Under the pieces are notes generated by a model. It was not told the DNA's origin and did no database searches. It saw nothing but the letters and a program-made list of their open reading frames with translations. Shown here piece after piece: positions 7,825 to 16,572 of a stretch of DNA of 33,017 nt (the first letter of the stretch is position 1; the number at the start of each line of letters is the position of its first letter). The translations under genes and the position numbers were made by a program. The DNA lies in NCBI GenBank assembly GCA_013288285.1, contig JABDCE010000031.1, positions 1 to 33,017 of the forward strand, read 5' to 3'. The DNA is from Bacteroidota bacterium. GTDB lineage: Bacteria; Bacteroidota; Bacteroidia; Chitinophagales; Chitinophagaceae.

Positions 7825-8556
7825 TTATTCGTCTCTCAACTGTTTGCGCATCCTGTAGTAGACAAGGCGCAGATTGTCAAAGATAAGAGCGGTGATCAGT
7901 ATCAAGGTTGCTACAATAAGTGTTTTGAATTGTATAGCCAGGTACAAAAAGCCTCCTGCCACACAGCCCGAAAAGAAAAAGACAATGATGCTTCCATGTA
8001 ATCCTATATTCCGGATCAATCGCTGACGTTGATTTTTTTCCTTGTAGAAAAACAGTTGGGATAGCTCGATGCCGAGATCAGTAAACAAACCGGTTAAATG
8101 CGTAGTGCGAACAGCAGAATTTGAAACTTTACTTACTAAAGAGTTTTGCAGCCCCATCGCAAACAATAGCACACAGGCAAGCAGTGGCTTACTAATGCCT
8201 GCATCTACAAATCGGTCGCCGCATACGCCCATGGTCAGCAACAGCAGTATTTCCAGCAGCATTGCCGCAGTATGTGGGGCTTTCCGTTCTTTAATTATAT
8301 AGTATTCCGTCAGCAGGCTCGACAGGAACGAACCGGACAGGAAAGCTAGTATGTAAAATAGAAAGTGAACACCAAATAATTCATTCTTCTTCAACACCCC
8401 CTCGGCAAAATAAGCGAAGTGCCCTGTGACGTTGGTGGTAAGTACGCCAAGAGCGAGAACACCGCAAATATTGACTATCCCGGCTATAAAAGATAAGAAT
8501 GCCGCTAACCTGAAATTGTGATTGAAGGTGCGCGCCTTGCCCTTGTGTCTGAACAT
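7825..8556 (-). CDS. YoaK/DUF1275-family integral membrane protein
   Basis: The 243-aa product has about six hydrophobic segments. The N-terminal region is characteristic of DUF1275: LAAFLSFIAGIVNICG followed by LTTNVTGHFAYFAEG. Further on is GLQNSLVSKVSNSAVRTTHLTGLFTDLG, where the family has its conserved N-T-T-x-x-TG region (quoted here in parts: LQNSLVSK and RTTHLTG). The family is widespread in bacteria; its transport substrate or role is not established. It is monocistronic, with the ATG at 8556 immediately followed by a basic N-terminus. Family assignment is firm, function is open. Confidence 0.85.
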   Translation of the reverse strand: MFRHKGKARTFNHNFRLAAFLSFIAGIVNICGVLALGVLTTNVTGHFAYFAEGVLKKNELFGVHFLFYILAFLSGSFLSSLLTEYYIIKERKAPHTAAMLLEILLLLTMGVCGDRFVDAGISKPLLACVLLFAMGLQNSLVSKVSNSAVRTTHLTGLFTDLGIELSQLFFYKEKNQRQRLIRNIGLHGSIIVFFFSGCVAGGFLYLAIQFKTLIVATLILITALIFDNLRLVYYRMRKQLRDE

Positions 8557-8732
8557 ACATTAACGGATGAGTACTTTCTGGAGTGTTCTGAAGAATGCCT
8601 GTGTCTGAAAATCTGGCCAATCTGCGACTGGAATTCAAGACGGAAAGTTAAACAATAAAACTGCATGAAAACCGTTAAAAAATTGAAATGCAATAAATTA
8701 CAGAAATAATACGTTGTTATGGAAATGCTTTA

Positions 8733-9512
8733 ATGACAAAATCAAACTCCAGAATTTCTACCGGTTTATTTCCTTTCCTATTTGTAAAGTATCAAGAAAA
8801 AGCGTCGAAAAAAATTCCCTTTTCATTTACCAAACAGGATAGTAGCGTATGGGCTATTGTTTGTTTTGCTGCTGTCTTCCCGCTATTGTGTTCAGGTCAA
8901 TCGTCTGTATTTGAACCGGCTATCGCGATACCATTGTTTTTAAAAGTAAACGGTGATCTTAATTCGCATGCAAAGAGTTCTATGCTGGGCGCAACCGGAA
9001 TTGAGGCGGCAATTAAAGTGAATGGTACGGGTGAAAGTGCCATGTCCTTTTTACAGATAATAGGCTTGCTGGATGATAAGCGATCGTTTCAAACTGAGCC
9101 TGGAAGCGAAATTAGCACGGGCCTATTTTTCTTAGATGTCAATCCGAATGTGCTGATCCGAACCAAATGGGATGATCTGAAATTTTCTATCGGGATAGGA
9201 GCATTAATAAATGTTGGTCAAAGCATTGAATCTTCTACAAGCACTCAATCATCAGGGACTTACTATGTGAAAGAGGATAGTATTGACCAGGTTATTAACA
9301 ATAATAGCCGGGGTATAATTCCCTACCTGTCGCTGGGCGCTGTGTATACTATCCGAAAACACCTGAAGGCACAGGCGCTGTTACAACCAACCTTGGTTAA
9401 TTTTTATGACCCGGATACAAAAATCACCTACAACATCAATTATAGTCTTAAAAATTTCCCGCTTAGTTACCAGCCAGTTTATTTCGGTGTACGGCTATTT
9501 TACTTTTTTTAA
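8733..9512 (+). CDS. Putative outer-membrane beta-barrel protein, unknown function
   Basis: This is a 259-aa product starting at ATG 8733. A hydrophobic segment at about 37-55 (VWAIVCFAAVFPLLCSGQ) looks like a signal peptide, but it is preceded by an unusually long, basic N-terminus. The true start may therefore be further in, although no in-frame ATG stands just before it. The rest alternates polar and hydrophobic residues (GIEAAIKVNGTG, LKFSIGIGALINVG, IIPYLSLGAVYTIRKH). It ends in YFGVRLFYFF, and a terminal Phe is the usual end of outer-membrane barrels. A five-codon ORF (ATG GAA ATG CTT TAA) directly upstream overlaps the start as TAATG. No family recognised. Confidence 0.6.
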   Translation: MTKSNSRISTGLFPFLFVKYQEKASKKIPFSFTKQDSSVWAIVCFAAVFPLLCSGQSSVFEPAIAIPLFLKVNGDLNSHAKSSMLGATGIEAAIKVNGTGESAMSFLQIIGLLDDKRSFQTEPGSEISTGLFFLDVNPNVLIRTKWDDLKFSIGIGALINVGQSIESSTSTQSSGTYYVKEDSIDQVINNNSRGIIPYLSLGAVYTIRKHLKAQALLQPTLVNFYDPDTKITYNINYSLKNFPLSYQPVYFGVRLFYFF

Positions 9513-9648
9513 GTGACGTTCGCTCCATTTTGCAGTATCCACCGCTGCAGTATGTCTATTGTTTTGGCCCTAGTAAAGATGACTAAATGCGATCTGGCAA
9601 CCCAGTGTGCTGCAGTTCATTGAAATTTTTTATAGTGTTTACTTCGGT

Positions 9649-11769
9649 CTATTGCTTAACAAACTTTCTAACATCCATACCATTGACTTTTACAAAGTAC
9701 ACACCTGCAGGTAGGGTAGAAACATCAATTTGTGCCTCCTTTGTATCGTGGCGTTGGCTATAAATGACTTGTCCAAGTGGGTTAGTAACCGTTAAGCTAG
9801 CGATCTTTTGTGTACATGTTACTGTTAAACTATTCAACGCAGGATTTGGAAAAATTTGTATGTCCCCTGACGCATTTATTGTAGTGGTCAGTAATGTTAT
9901 TGTCGTTTCTTTGGGACAGCCGATAACTGTTTTAGCGGTGTCCGTCATTACTACTGCGTTGCTATCAAAAAATATACCAGCATGATTAAAAATTTCGTCA
10001 CCATTACCCAGGCCACTTTTAGTATCAATATTAAATACAATCATCCCTTCACACTGATTATGATGACTACTGTCTAATAGATTAATATCGGGAAAGCTGA
10101 ATTCATAAATATTATGGGAAACACAGTCATACCATTTTGAAATGCCCATCGGACCGGACGCTGTTACAATGTTTAACGAACTCGCATTTAAATTATCAGA
10201 TAATGTATCCATAATATAAATATTGTGCGCAGTATCGTTGCCAGTATTCTCGAATATTATGGTGTATTGCAGTGTAGAAACTGCGTTCGAAAGTGTGCAC
10301 CCGGGAGCCACTGTTATCTGATTGGGGTCGTGACAAATTCTAACTGTGTCTATTATATCAATGGTGTTGTTTGAAGGATTTATGTCGCCGGTTGTCGGAT
10401 TTACAACACATTTTGTATAAAAGGTATCACCCGCAGAAAGTGCCCCACCTGCCGGCGGCAGGTTGAGACGTATACTAGCTGGTGAATTCATGTATGAAAT
10501 ACTGCCAAGGTTCCAGGTAACAGTATTGCCAATAACTGATGAGGGAACAGGTGTTGAACTTCCAAAATTCAATTTTGGGCTAAAATTCAGTGTTAGGGTA
10601 GTTGGTGTAGGGGAACAATAATTATTATTTACCAGCATACAAACTGTTTCGTTTTTCGGGTCTGTACTCACAGCTAAATCGACTTGCAGATCAAAATTAG
10701 TAGATGGTGCGCAAGAAAGTCCAAAATACTTAGGTGCGCTGGCTGTGGAACTAATTGTATCAACTAGTATTCCAGACGAAGGACAGGAAACATAAATCCC
10801 AGGCGGAGAAGAGATGACCTTAAATGAATAAACAGTACCATTTCCACCAGTAGCATGATAATATATTTTGCTGGTTGCTGAAACTGTATCCATGGGAACT
10901 CCATTCGCACTTACTTGTATAGAAACAGGAAGTGTATTGTATTTCTCGGTTCCTTCTTTTACACAATCACCGTCAGCATCAAGATATAATTCTATCGGGA
11001 AAATATTATTGGCGATACCACTCGAGTCGGTAAACATACCTACTTCTGATGGACTTAATACCCGGTTATAAAATCTGATCTCGTCTAATACGCCGTTGAA
11101 CCAAAATTCATAACTTGGGCGATCCTCGCTTTTGCCAAAATTGAGACTGTCTGTGCTGCTTGTATAAGTGCACGTATTATAGAAGCTATCCATCAACACG
11201 CTATTCACGTATATTTTTGTCGAGTTGCCATCGTAAGTCAGCACAACGGCATACCATAATCCAGAGTCTACAGTAGGCGTATAATACCAGTCAGTTTGCG
11301 GTGTCCGTGAAGTTGTCGAGCCAGTCCACCCAGCAAATACATCCTGTGTAGGTGAGTAGATGAGGTCGCTGTTATCATAAGCATTATCAAAAAATTCCAG
11401 TTGGTAGGAAAACGTGCCTGAAATATCGTCTCCTCTCCATATAACGGAATTACCTTGACTATTATAGGGATAAAACCCCATCGGTTTTAACAAAGCACAA
11501 AACGAATGTATTTTCGTATTCATCAGACTATTATATGGAACAGTAATGTAATCAGATGTGCCGTTAAACAAATATGCTGTATTAGGCAAACCATTTATGC
11601 CAGCAGTTAATGTGGCACCACGAACAATACCGTTAAGTCCATTGCCGCTAACATCGTTAGCGTCGCCATTGAATGTCCATCTTCCTACAAGACCTGAATA
11701 TCCCTGGCAATAAGCTGATGGCGAGTTGAGACTGACAAGTATGATTAAAACGAAAAATATCTTTTTCAT
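9649..11769 (-). CDS. Large T9SS-exported protein with LamG domain and DUF11-like repeats
   Basis: The 706-aa product has a signal peptide (1-21, ending AYCQ). A LamG/concanavalin-like domain follows at about 28-250: LVGRWTFNGDANDVSGNG, then LFNGTSDYITVPYN, then FNGVLDEIRFYNRVLSPSE. A short DADGDC segment leads into several Ig-like/DUF11-type units (about 360-610; ILEYTIIFENTGNDTAHN-like strands, TLSDNLNASSL). The C-terminal about 75 residues (IQIFPNPALNSLTVTC, LPAGVYFVKV) form a type A T9SS sorting domain. LamG modules bind sugars or surfaces, so adhesion or glycan binding is plausible but inferred. The gene is more AT-rich than the ispD region. It is monocistronic and is convergent with the barrel gene. 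Confidence 0.85.
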   Translation of the reverse strand: MKKIFFVLIILVSLNSPSAYCQGYSGLVGRWTFNGDANDVSGNGLNGIVRGATLTAGINGLPNTAYLFNGTSDYITVPYNSLMNTKIHSFCALLKPMGFYPYNSQGNSVIWRGDDISGTFSYQLEFFDNAYDNSDLIYSPTQDVFAGWTGSTTSRTPQTDWYYTPTVDSGLWYAVVLTYDGNSTKIYVNSVLMDSFYNTCTYTSSTDSLNFGKSEDRPSYEFWFNGVLDEIRFYNRVLSPSEVGMFTDSSGIANNIFPIELYLDADGDCVKEGTEKYNTLPVSIQVSANGVPMDTVSATSKIYYHATGGNGTVYSFKVISSPPGIYVSCPSSGILVDTISSTASAPKYFGLSCAPSTNFDLQVDLAVSTDPKNETVCMLVNNNYCSPTPTTLTLNFSPKLNFGSSTPVPSSVIGNTVTWNLGSISYMNSPASIRLNLPPAGGALSAGDTFYTKCVVNPTTGDINPSNNTIDIIDTVRICHDPNQITVAPGCTLSNAVSTLQYTIIFENTGNDTAHNIYIMDTLSDNLNASSLNIVTASGPMGISKWYDCVSHNIYEFSFPDINLLDSSHHNQCEGMIVFNIDTKSGLGNGDEIFNHAGIFFDSNAVVMTDTAKTVIGCPKETTITLLTTTINASGDIQIFPNPALNSLTVTCTQKIASLTVTNPLGQVIYSQRHDTKEAQIDVSTLPAGVYFVKVNGMDVRKFVKQ

Positions 11770-12035
11770 AAAACAATTTTTAGGGTTCCTTATATATCAA
11801 AAATACATAAAAATTAAACGCACAACATTATCTATAAAAATAAAGTATAAAAGATACTAAACAGGTCATATGGTCTGTTTATCGAATTCGAACCAACTAC
11901 CTCTACTTTCTCCCGATGTTAGGTTGGGACTATCAAACAACCCTACGTCCCGAAAAAATCGCAGTCAGATCAAGGATTTCGGTTGAAAACGCAATATTCC
12001 GCGACAATGACTATTTTGTTTGCAAATGCAGTCAC

Positions 12036-12755
12036 ATGGTACGTAAGTATTTTAAGAAATCGACAAAGGACAAGATCCAGTGGCGCAGTCATGAGCCTGC
12101 CCGTATTGAGGCATTCAGCGACGCGGTTTTCGCTTTTGCCATTAGCTTGCTCATCATATCGCTTGAGGTGCCTAAGTCGTCTGACGAGCTGCTGAAAAGT
12201 ATGAGGGGATTTTTGCCGTTCTTCTTTTGCTTCCTGTTGATTTTCTATATATGGTACGAGCAGTACCGTTTTTTCAGGCGGTTTGGTATGCATGATACCC
12301 TCACTAATTTGCTAAACGGGGGATTGATATTTATGGTGCTGTTCTACATGTACCCGCTTAAGTTCCTGGCTAACTTATGGATGAACAGGGAAGGATATAG
12401 TTTCAGGGGCGAGGATTTTGTGCCGATAATATTAGTGTATAACGGTGGGTTCGTTGTTATTTTCCTGCTGTTTGCGGCGATGTACTGGAACGCCTGGATG
12501 AAGAATGAAGAGATAGGGCTGACTGAAATGGAGCTATTCGAAACGAAGAGCAGCATGTATTCCCACCTGTATGCGGCTTGTGTGGGCATTGTTGTAATTC
12601 TTATTTGTTTATTTGGTGGCAGGTACGCGCCTGCTGGCATGGGCGCGTATGGCCTTATGGGCGGCATGAGCGTTCTTGACGGAGTAAGGAAGAACCGGTT
12701 CCATAAGCGGTTTGGTAATGTGCCTATGAAGGAGCCGCTGCATGGCACAGAATGA
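12036..12755 (+). CDS. Second TMEM175-family (DUF1211) membrane protein
   Basis: I use ATG 12036 (239 aa, MVRKYFKKSTKD...), because the frame upstream to 11916 adds 40 residues without family character. The product contains ARIEAFSDAVFAFAISLLI followed by LEVP, the FSD first-helix signature of TMEM175/DUF1211 channels. The order is then a short loop, a second helix (GFLPFFFCFLLIFYIWY) and further hydrophobic segments to about residue 220. It shares the motif with the protein at 1966-2634, but the two are clearly diverged outside helix 1. Potassium conduction is known for studied bacterial members; for this one it is inference. It reads divergently from the LamG gene. Confidence 0.83.
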   Translation: MVRKYFKKSTKDKIQWRSHEPARIEAFSDAVFAFAISLLIISLEVPKSSDELLKSMRGFLPFFFCFLLIFYIWYEQYRFFRRFGMHDTLTNLLNGGLIFMVLFYMYPLKFLANLWMNREGYSFRGEDFVPIILVYNGGFVVIFLLFAAMYWNAWMKNEEIGLTEMELFETKSSMYSHLYAACVGIVVILICLFGGRYAPAGMGAYGLMGGMSVLDGVRKNRFHKRFGNVPMKEPLHGTE

Positions 12756-12939
12756 AAGACCAGGGAGCACGTCGAATTTTTTCATGCCGCAAGCAAAATG
12801 CTTTAGCCGGTAAAAAGCTTATTTTTACTGTAGATTTCACAATCAGATGCTTAAAGATGTGTCAAATTTGTGAAAATTTTAATTCAGAATTGCAAATAAT
12901 ATTATTTACTTCAGACCTTCTTTTCAGGATTCAGACCGC

Positions 12940-13632
12940 ATGAGTGATCATAAAAAATACGCAGTGATAGTGGCAGGTGGCAGAGGTACCCGTATGGGTG
13001 CGCCGGTGCCTAAGCAGTTCCTTCCTTTCCTGGGCAAACCCTTGTTGTGTTACGCCATTGAGGCATTTGCCGGCGCAATGCCCGGCATACAGATAATACT
13101 GGTGCTGCCAGCCGACCAGCTGAAGAGCGCGCAGATAGTGCTGAGGTCATACATAGGGGATATAGAGGTGACCGTGGTGGCAGGCGGTGAGACACGGTAC
13201 CATAGTGTGCAGAACGGCCTAAAGGAAGTAAGTAATGACGGTATCGTGTTTGTGCATGATGGCGCCAGACCGTTGATCTCTGACGACTTGATTTTGCGGT
13301 GCTACAAGCAAGCCATAGCATTAGGCAGCGCCATACCGGCCATACCCATAACTGAGAGTGTGCGTATCGTGGAAGGTGATTCGTCAAGATCAGTAGACCG
13401 CGAACAACTGCGTGTGATACAGACGCCGCAAACATTCAAGACCGAACTGATACTGCCTGCATTTGAGCAGCCGTACCAGCCTTCGTTTACTGACGAGGCT
13501 ACCGTGGTGGAAGCCATGGGTACCCCCGTGCATCTTATAGATGGCCTGCAGGACAATATCAAGATCACCATACCGGAAGATATGATCATTGCCGAGGTGC
13601 TGCTCAATGCACGTGTGAGCGCAAATGTGTAA
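12940..13632 (+). CDS. ispD: 2-C-methyl-D-erythritol 4-phosphate cytidylyltransferase
   Basis: This enzyme transfers CMP from CTP to MEP, the third step of the non-mevalonate isoprenoid pathway, in the cytoplasm. The 230-aa length is normal. It shows the nucleotide-binding loop (VIVAGGRGTRMG with PKQFLPF), VHDGARPLIS in the centre, REQLRVIQTPQTFKTELI and FTDEATVVEAMG, and ends with the NIKITIPEDM strand, all diagnostic for IspD. ATG 12940 places the loop at residues 9-20 as expected. The last eight bases overlap the start of the next gene (ATGTGTAA), implying translational coupling. No other pathway gene is in the window. Confidence 0.96.
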   Translation: MSDHKKYAVIVAGGRGTRMGAPVPKQFLPFLGKPLLCYAIEAFAGAMPGIQIILVLPADQLKSAQIVLRSYIGDIEVTVVAGGETRYHSVQNGLKEVSNDGIVFVHDGARPLISDDLILRCYKQAIALGSAIPAIPITESVRIVEGDSSRSVDREQLRVIQTPQTFKTELILPAFEQPYQPSFTDEATVVEAMGTPVHLIDGLQDNIKITIPEDMIIAEVLLNARVSANV

Positions 13633-14557
13633 TTTCTTTTTGAAAAAGATATTCTTTTATCTGGCCCTTTTATGCTTGTGTTCGGGCGGCTATTGCCATG
13701 CTCAGAACAATGATACCGGCAGTGTGTTTAAATTTCCGGTACAGCTCGATGCAGTGACGGTGAAGAGCGGCTTTGATATAAATGCATTTATTCGCAGGGT
13801 ACAGTCTGATACCTCATTTTACAAAGCATTCAAGAACCTGCATTTTGTACCCTATACTGCGGTCAATGATATAAAGGCGTATGATAAAGACGGTGCGCTA
13901 ACTGCGTCATTACATAGCCGCACAAAGCAGCACATCAACAAGAAATGCCGTAACACTGAAGTACTGGAACAACAGGTAACCGGCGACTTTTACAAGAGCA
14001 ACGGAGACTACAACTATTATACGGCCGGGCTGTTCGATCATTTGTTCTTTGCCGCAAAACCTGTGTGCAATGAATCCGACATAGTGGCGGGATCGATGGA
14101 GCGGCAGGGCAGTGGCGAGATGGAGAAAAGCACGTATGAGTTGAAACAGCTTATTTTCAACCCGGGTTCAAAGGTGAGCGGCATACCGTTTATGGGCGAC
14201 CGCGCATCCATATTTGAAGAAGGCGAAGCCGAGAAGTATGACTTTAAAATAACCCAGGAACTTTACAATGGGGAAGCCTGCTATGTGTTTAAGATAATAC
14301 CCAAGGCTGGCTACGAGCACAGCGTTATCTATAACGAGCTGACCACCTGGTTCAGAAAAAGCGACTACAGTATTGTAGCGCGCGATTACTCGCTCTCTTA
14401 CCATACACTCGTTTATGACTTCGATGTGCGCATGAAGGTGCGTATGCAGCAGCAGGACACAAAACTATATCCCACATTCATAAGCTACGATGGCAACTGG
14501 CATATACTCTCTAAGAGAAGGGAGCGGGTGAAGTTTTCAATAGCTATTACCTATTGA
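13625..14557 (+). CDS. Secreted protein of unknown function, coupled to ispD
   Basis: The 310-aa product begins with a signal peptide (about 1-27, ending YCHAQ). It then reads VQLDAVTVKSGFDINAFIRRVQ, the link seen in Bacteroidota envelope proteins after carboxypeptidase-regulatory-like modules. The C-terminal half (about 190-305) alternates strands such as YDFKITQELYNGEACYVFKI, YNELTTWFRKSDYSIVARDY and VYDFDVRMKVRM. This resembles an extended LolA-like or outer-membrane-associated beta-sheet. I do not recognise a named family. It starts inside the ispD stop, so both come from one mRNA, but a functional link to isoprenoid synthesis is not evident. Its stop is only six bases from the stop of the convergent DUF1569 gene. 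Confidence 0.7.
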   Translation: MCNFFLKKIFFYLALLCLCSGGYCHAQNNDTGSVFKFPVQLDAVTVKSGFDINAFIRRVQSDTSFYKAFKNLHFVPYTAVNDIKAYDKDGALTASLHSRTKQHINKKCRNTEVLEQQVTGDFYKSNGDYNYYTAGLFDHLFFAAKPVCNESDIVAGSMERQGSGEMEKSTYELKQLIFNPGSKVSGIPFMGDRASIFEEGEAEKYDFKITQELYNGEACYVFKIIPKAGYEHSVIYNELTTWFRKSDYSIVARDYSLSYHTLVYDFDVRMKVRMQQQDTKLYPTFISYDGNWHILSKRRERVKFSIAITY

Positions 14558-14563
14558 TTGATC

Positions 14564-15022
14564 TTATGCACCGAACTGCCTCAGGTGGTGGTCGAGATGT
14601 TTGTAATTAAGGGCGTTCCATTCTTTAGCGTCCATTTTCCCGAAGAAAGAGTGGGGTACTGCGGCTAACTTTTCCGGGTCTGTTGCCGACAAGCGTTTTA
14701 TCAGTGGGATAAGACGTTGTTTTTCTGTCTCAAAATTTCTGCTGTCCGCAACTACAAAACGTGAATCAGTAGGCAACCCCTGCTTGAATGGCTGGTCGTT
14801 GGTGATGGACTTCTTTGCGAAACCACCCAGTATCTTACCCAGGAAGCTTTGCTTGATCTTTTTATCGCCAAGCGTGTTTTCGAGTGCATTGGCACAATGC
14901 GCCAACATCTGTGATACATCCATTTTACCCCATGCACGCTGAGCGTCTGGTTTCAGTTTATCAAATCGCTGGAGGATCTCCTGCAAAATAGCTGGCTCGT
15001 GAAGGTTCTTTATCGCTTGCAT
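14564..15022 (-). CDS. DUF1569 protein (DinB-like four-helix fold)
   Basis: The 152-aa product matches DUF1569 throughout. Near residue 32 it has WGKMDVSQMLAHCANALE, with the His of the metal-site triad. In the middle it has LPTDSRFVVADSRNFETEKQRL. At the end it has HSFFGKMDAKEWNALNYKHLDHHLRQFG, carrying the last His residues. DUF1569 belongs to the DinB/YfiT-like putative metalloenzymes; the reaction is unknown, and thiol-dependent transferase activity is a family-level guess. It is monocistronic with its start at ATG 15022, divergent from the Bax-inhibitor gene. Confidence 0.85.
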   Translation of the reverse strand: MQAIKNLHEPAILQEILQRFDKLKPDAQRAWGKMDVSQMLAHCANALENTLGDKKIKQSFLGKILGGFAKKSITNDQPFKQGLPTDSRFVVADSRNFETEKQRLIPLIKRLSATDPEKLAAVPHSFFGKMDAKEWNALNYKHLDHHLRQFGA

Positions 15023-15118
15023 ACCGGTTTAGTTTTCGAATTCAAATATACAGATTTACTTCTTGCCGGATAGCAGCCCACAATAATTGATAAAAAGTTA
15101 AAACCATTGTTTTCAATG

Positions 15119-15147
15119 TTGTTATTTACAATTATATCCTAACTTTA
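15119..15147 (+). promoter_or_regulatory. Bacteroidota-type promoter for the Bax-inhibitor-1 family gene
   Basis: TTG (15119-15121) is followed after 18 bases by TAACTTTA (15140-15147), one mismatch from TAnnTTTG, 21 bases before the ATG at 15169. Confidence 0.5.
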
Positions 15148-15168
15148 CGTGACAATTTCACTACTTGT

Positions 15169-15933
15169 ATGGAAAATACTAATCAACAGGAGTTCTCGCG
15201 TTATACCGTGATCGATAGTCAGCCAATGTCTGGCACCGGTACGGTAGCGAAAAAATTTATGGCCAATGTCTTTGCCTGGATGTTCGCGGCATTAGGCGTT
15301 TCTACTTTGTGTGCAGTTCTTTTCTCCTCAGAGCCCACTTTTCGCGATATGCTGTACACGCAAACCGAACGCGGCCTTAGCATGAATGGTTTGGGAATGA
15401 TCTCTGTTTTCGCTCCTATAGTGTTCGTGATGGTGATGTCATTTGCTTTCAACAGGCTTTCGGCGCCATTGCTTACGCTGTTCTTTATGCTGTATGCGGC
15501 TACCACAGGTATGAGCCTTAGCGTTGTGCTGCTTGCGTACACCTCCGGCTCAGTTATCGGGTGTTTTGCATCTGCATCTGCCATGTTCGGTATTATGGCG
15601 GTAATGGGGTACACTACAGAGAAAGACCTTACGTCATTTGGCCGTCTGCTGACCATGGGACTCTTTGGAATAATGATATCTTTCATCATAAATTTCTTTT
15701 TGAAAAGCCCGGCACTGGACTACCTGATCAGCATCATTGGTGTGGCTGTGTTTACCGGCCTTACCGCTTATGATGTGCAGGTGCTGAAGCGCATTGGCGC
15801 TGGCGTGGAATATGAAGGCACATCGGCAAACGATACAAAGAAGCTGGCCGTAATGGGTGGGTTGCGTTTGTACCTCGATTTCATTAACCTGTTCCTGATG
15901 CTGCTTCGTCTCTTCGGTAACAGGAGAAACTAA
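15169..15933 (+). CDS. Bax inhibitor-1/YccA family membrane protein
   Basis: The 254-aa product has seven hydrophobic segments after a short soluble N-terminus. Family landmarks include VAKKFMANVFAWMFAALGVS, the SAPLLTLFFMLYAATTGMSLS segment (quoted parts: LLTLFFMLYAATTG) and the C-terminal TAYDVQVLKRIG, with the Asp pair region that forms the pH-sensing Ca2+ leak site in studied bacterial homologues. It ends LYLDFINLFLMLLRLFGNR, the usual family end. It probably acts in the inner membrane as a Ca2+/H+-linked channel or protease-associated factor. A perfect hairpin follows at 15953-15978. Family membership is firm. Confidence 0.92.
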   Translation: MENTNQQEFSRYTVIDSQPMSGTGTVAKKFMANVFAWMFAALGVSTLCAVLFSSEPTFRDMLYTQTERGLSMNGLGMISVFAPIVFVMVMSFAFNRLSAPLLTLFFMLYAATTGMSLSVVLLAYTSGSVIGCFASASAMFGIMAVMGYTTEKDLTSFGRLLTMGLFGIMISFIINFFLKSPALDYLISIIGVAVFTGLTAYDVQVLKRIGAGVEYEGTSANDTKKLAVMGGLRLYLDFINLFLMLLRLFGNRRN

Positions 15934-15952
15934 ATCAACAATATATTTGTTA

Positions 15953-15978
15953 AGTGGCTACCTGATTGGGTAGCCACT
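15953..15978 (+). terminator. Hairpin terminator after the Bax-inhibitor-1 family gene
   Basis: AGTGGCTACC (15953-15962) and GGTAGCCACT (15969-15978) form a perfect 10-bp stem with a six-base loop, 20 bases after the stop. The T tract is weak (CTCATTTAAAT). Confidence 0.65.
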
Positions 15979-16002
15979 CTCATTTAAATAAACAACACAC
16001 AC

Positions 16003-16572
16003 ATGCTCAACCTGAAAATAATAATAGCCAGTACCCGGCCCGGAAGAAAAGGCCCTGCAATAGCCTCATGGTTTTATGATATAGCTGCTCAATACCCTGA
16101 TTTTAGTACAGAAGTATTAGACCTTGCCACCATAAACCTGCCATTCTTTGATGAGCCTCATCATCCTATGCTGCAGAAATATGAGCACCAGCACACGAAG
16201 GATTGGAGCGCCAGTATAAATAGCGCCGATGCTATTGTGATCGTTACATCCGAATACAATTATAGCTTTCCTGCATCTCTGAAAAATGCCCTTGATTTTC
16301 TGTACAAAGAATGGAATTATAAGCCTGTAGGGTTTGTAAGCTATGGTGGCGTCTCTGGCGGCACCAGGGCTATGCAGATGCTGAAACAAGTAGTTACTGC
16401 CCAGAAAATGATGCCGGTGCCAGAAGCGGTGCCGATCCCGTTTTTCATGAAATTTATGGATGAGCCGGGTAAGTTCAACGGCGATGCGGCACTGGAGAAG
16501 TCAGCCAACGATATGCTGAAAGAACTGCACAAATGGGCTGTAGCTTTAAAGACAATGAGAGTACCTGCTTAG
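16003..16572 (+). CDS. NAD(P)H-dependent FMN reductase-like flavoprotein
   Basis: The 189-aa product has a flavodoxin-like fold. The phosphate-binding loop is at residues 9-15 (ASTRPGR), the FMN-contact motif at 82-96 (TSEYNYSFPASLKNA), and the second flavin loop at 114-121 (SYGGVSGG). These define the NADPH-dependent FMN reductase family (SsuE/ChrR/azoreductase type), which reduces flavin, quinones or chromate at the expense of NAD(P)H in the cytoplasm. The physiological acceptor cannot be read from sequence. It is preceded by the terminator of the previous gene, so it is transcribed alone. Its last four bases overlap the end of rimO on the other strand. Confidence 0.9.
   Translation: MLNLKIIIASTRPGRKGPAIASWFYDIAAQYPDFSTEVLDLATINLPFFDEPHHPMLQKYEHQHTKDWSASINSADAIVIVTSEYNYSFPASLKNALDFLYKEWNYKPVGFVSYGGVSGGTRAMQMLKQVVTAQKMMPVPEAVPIPFFMKFMDEPGKFNGDAALEKSANDMLKELHKWAVALKTMRVPA

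Noticed and set aside
12752-12943. 63-codon forward ORF between the second TMEM175 gene and ispD
   Set aside because: It overlaps both neighbours, has low-complexity unlike composition and no recognisable pattern; more likely chance in an AT-rich spacer.
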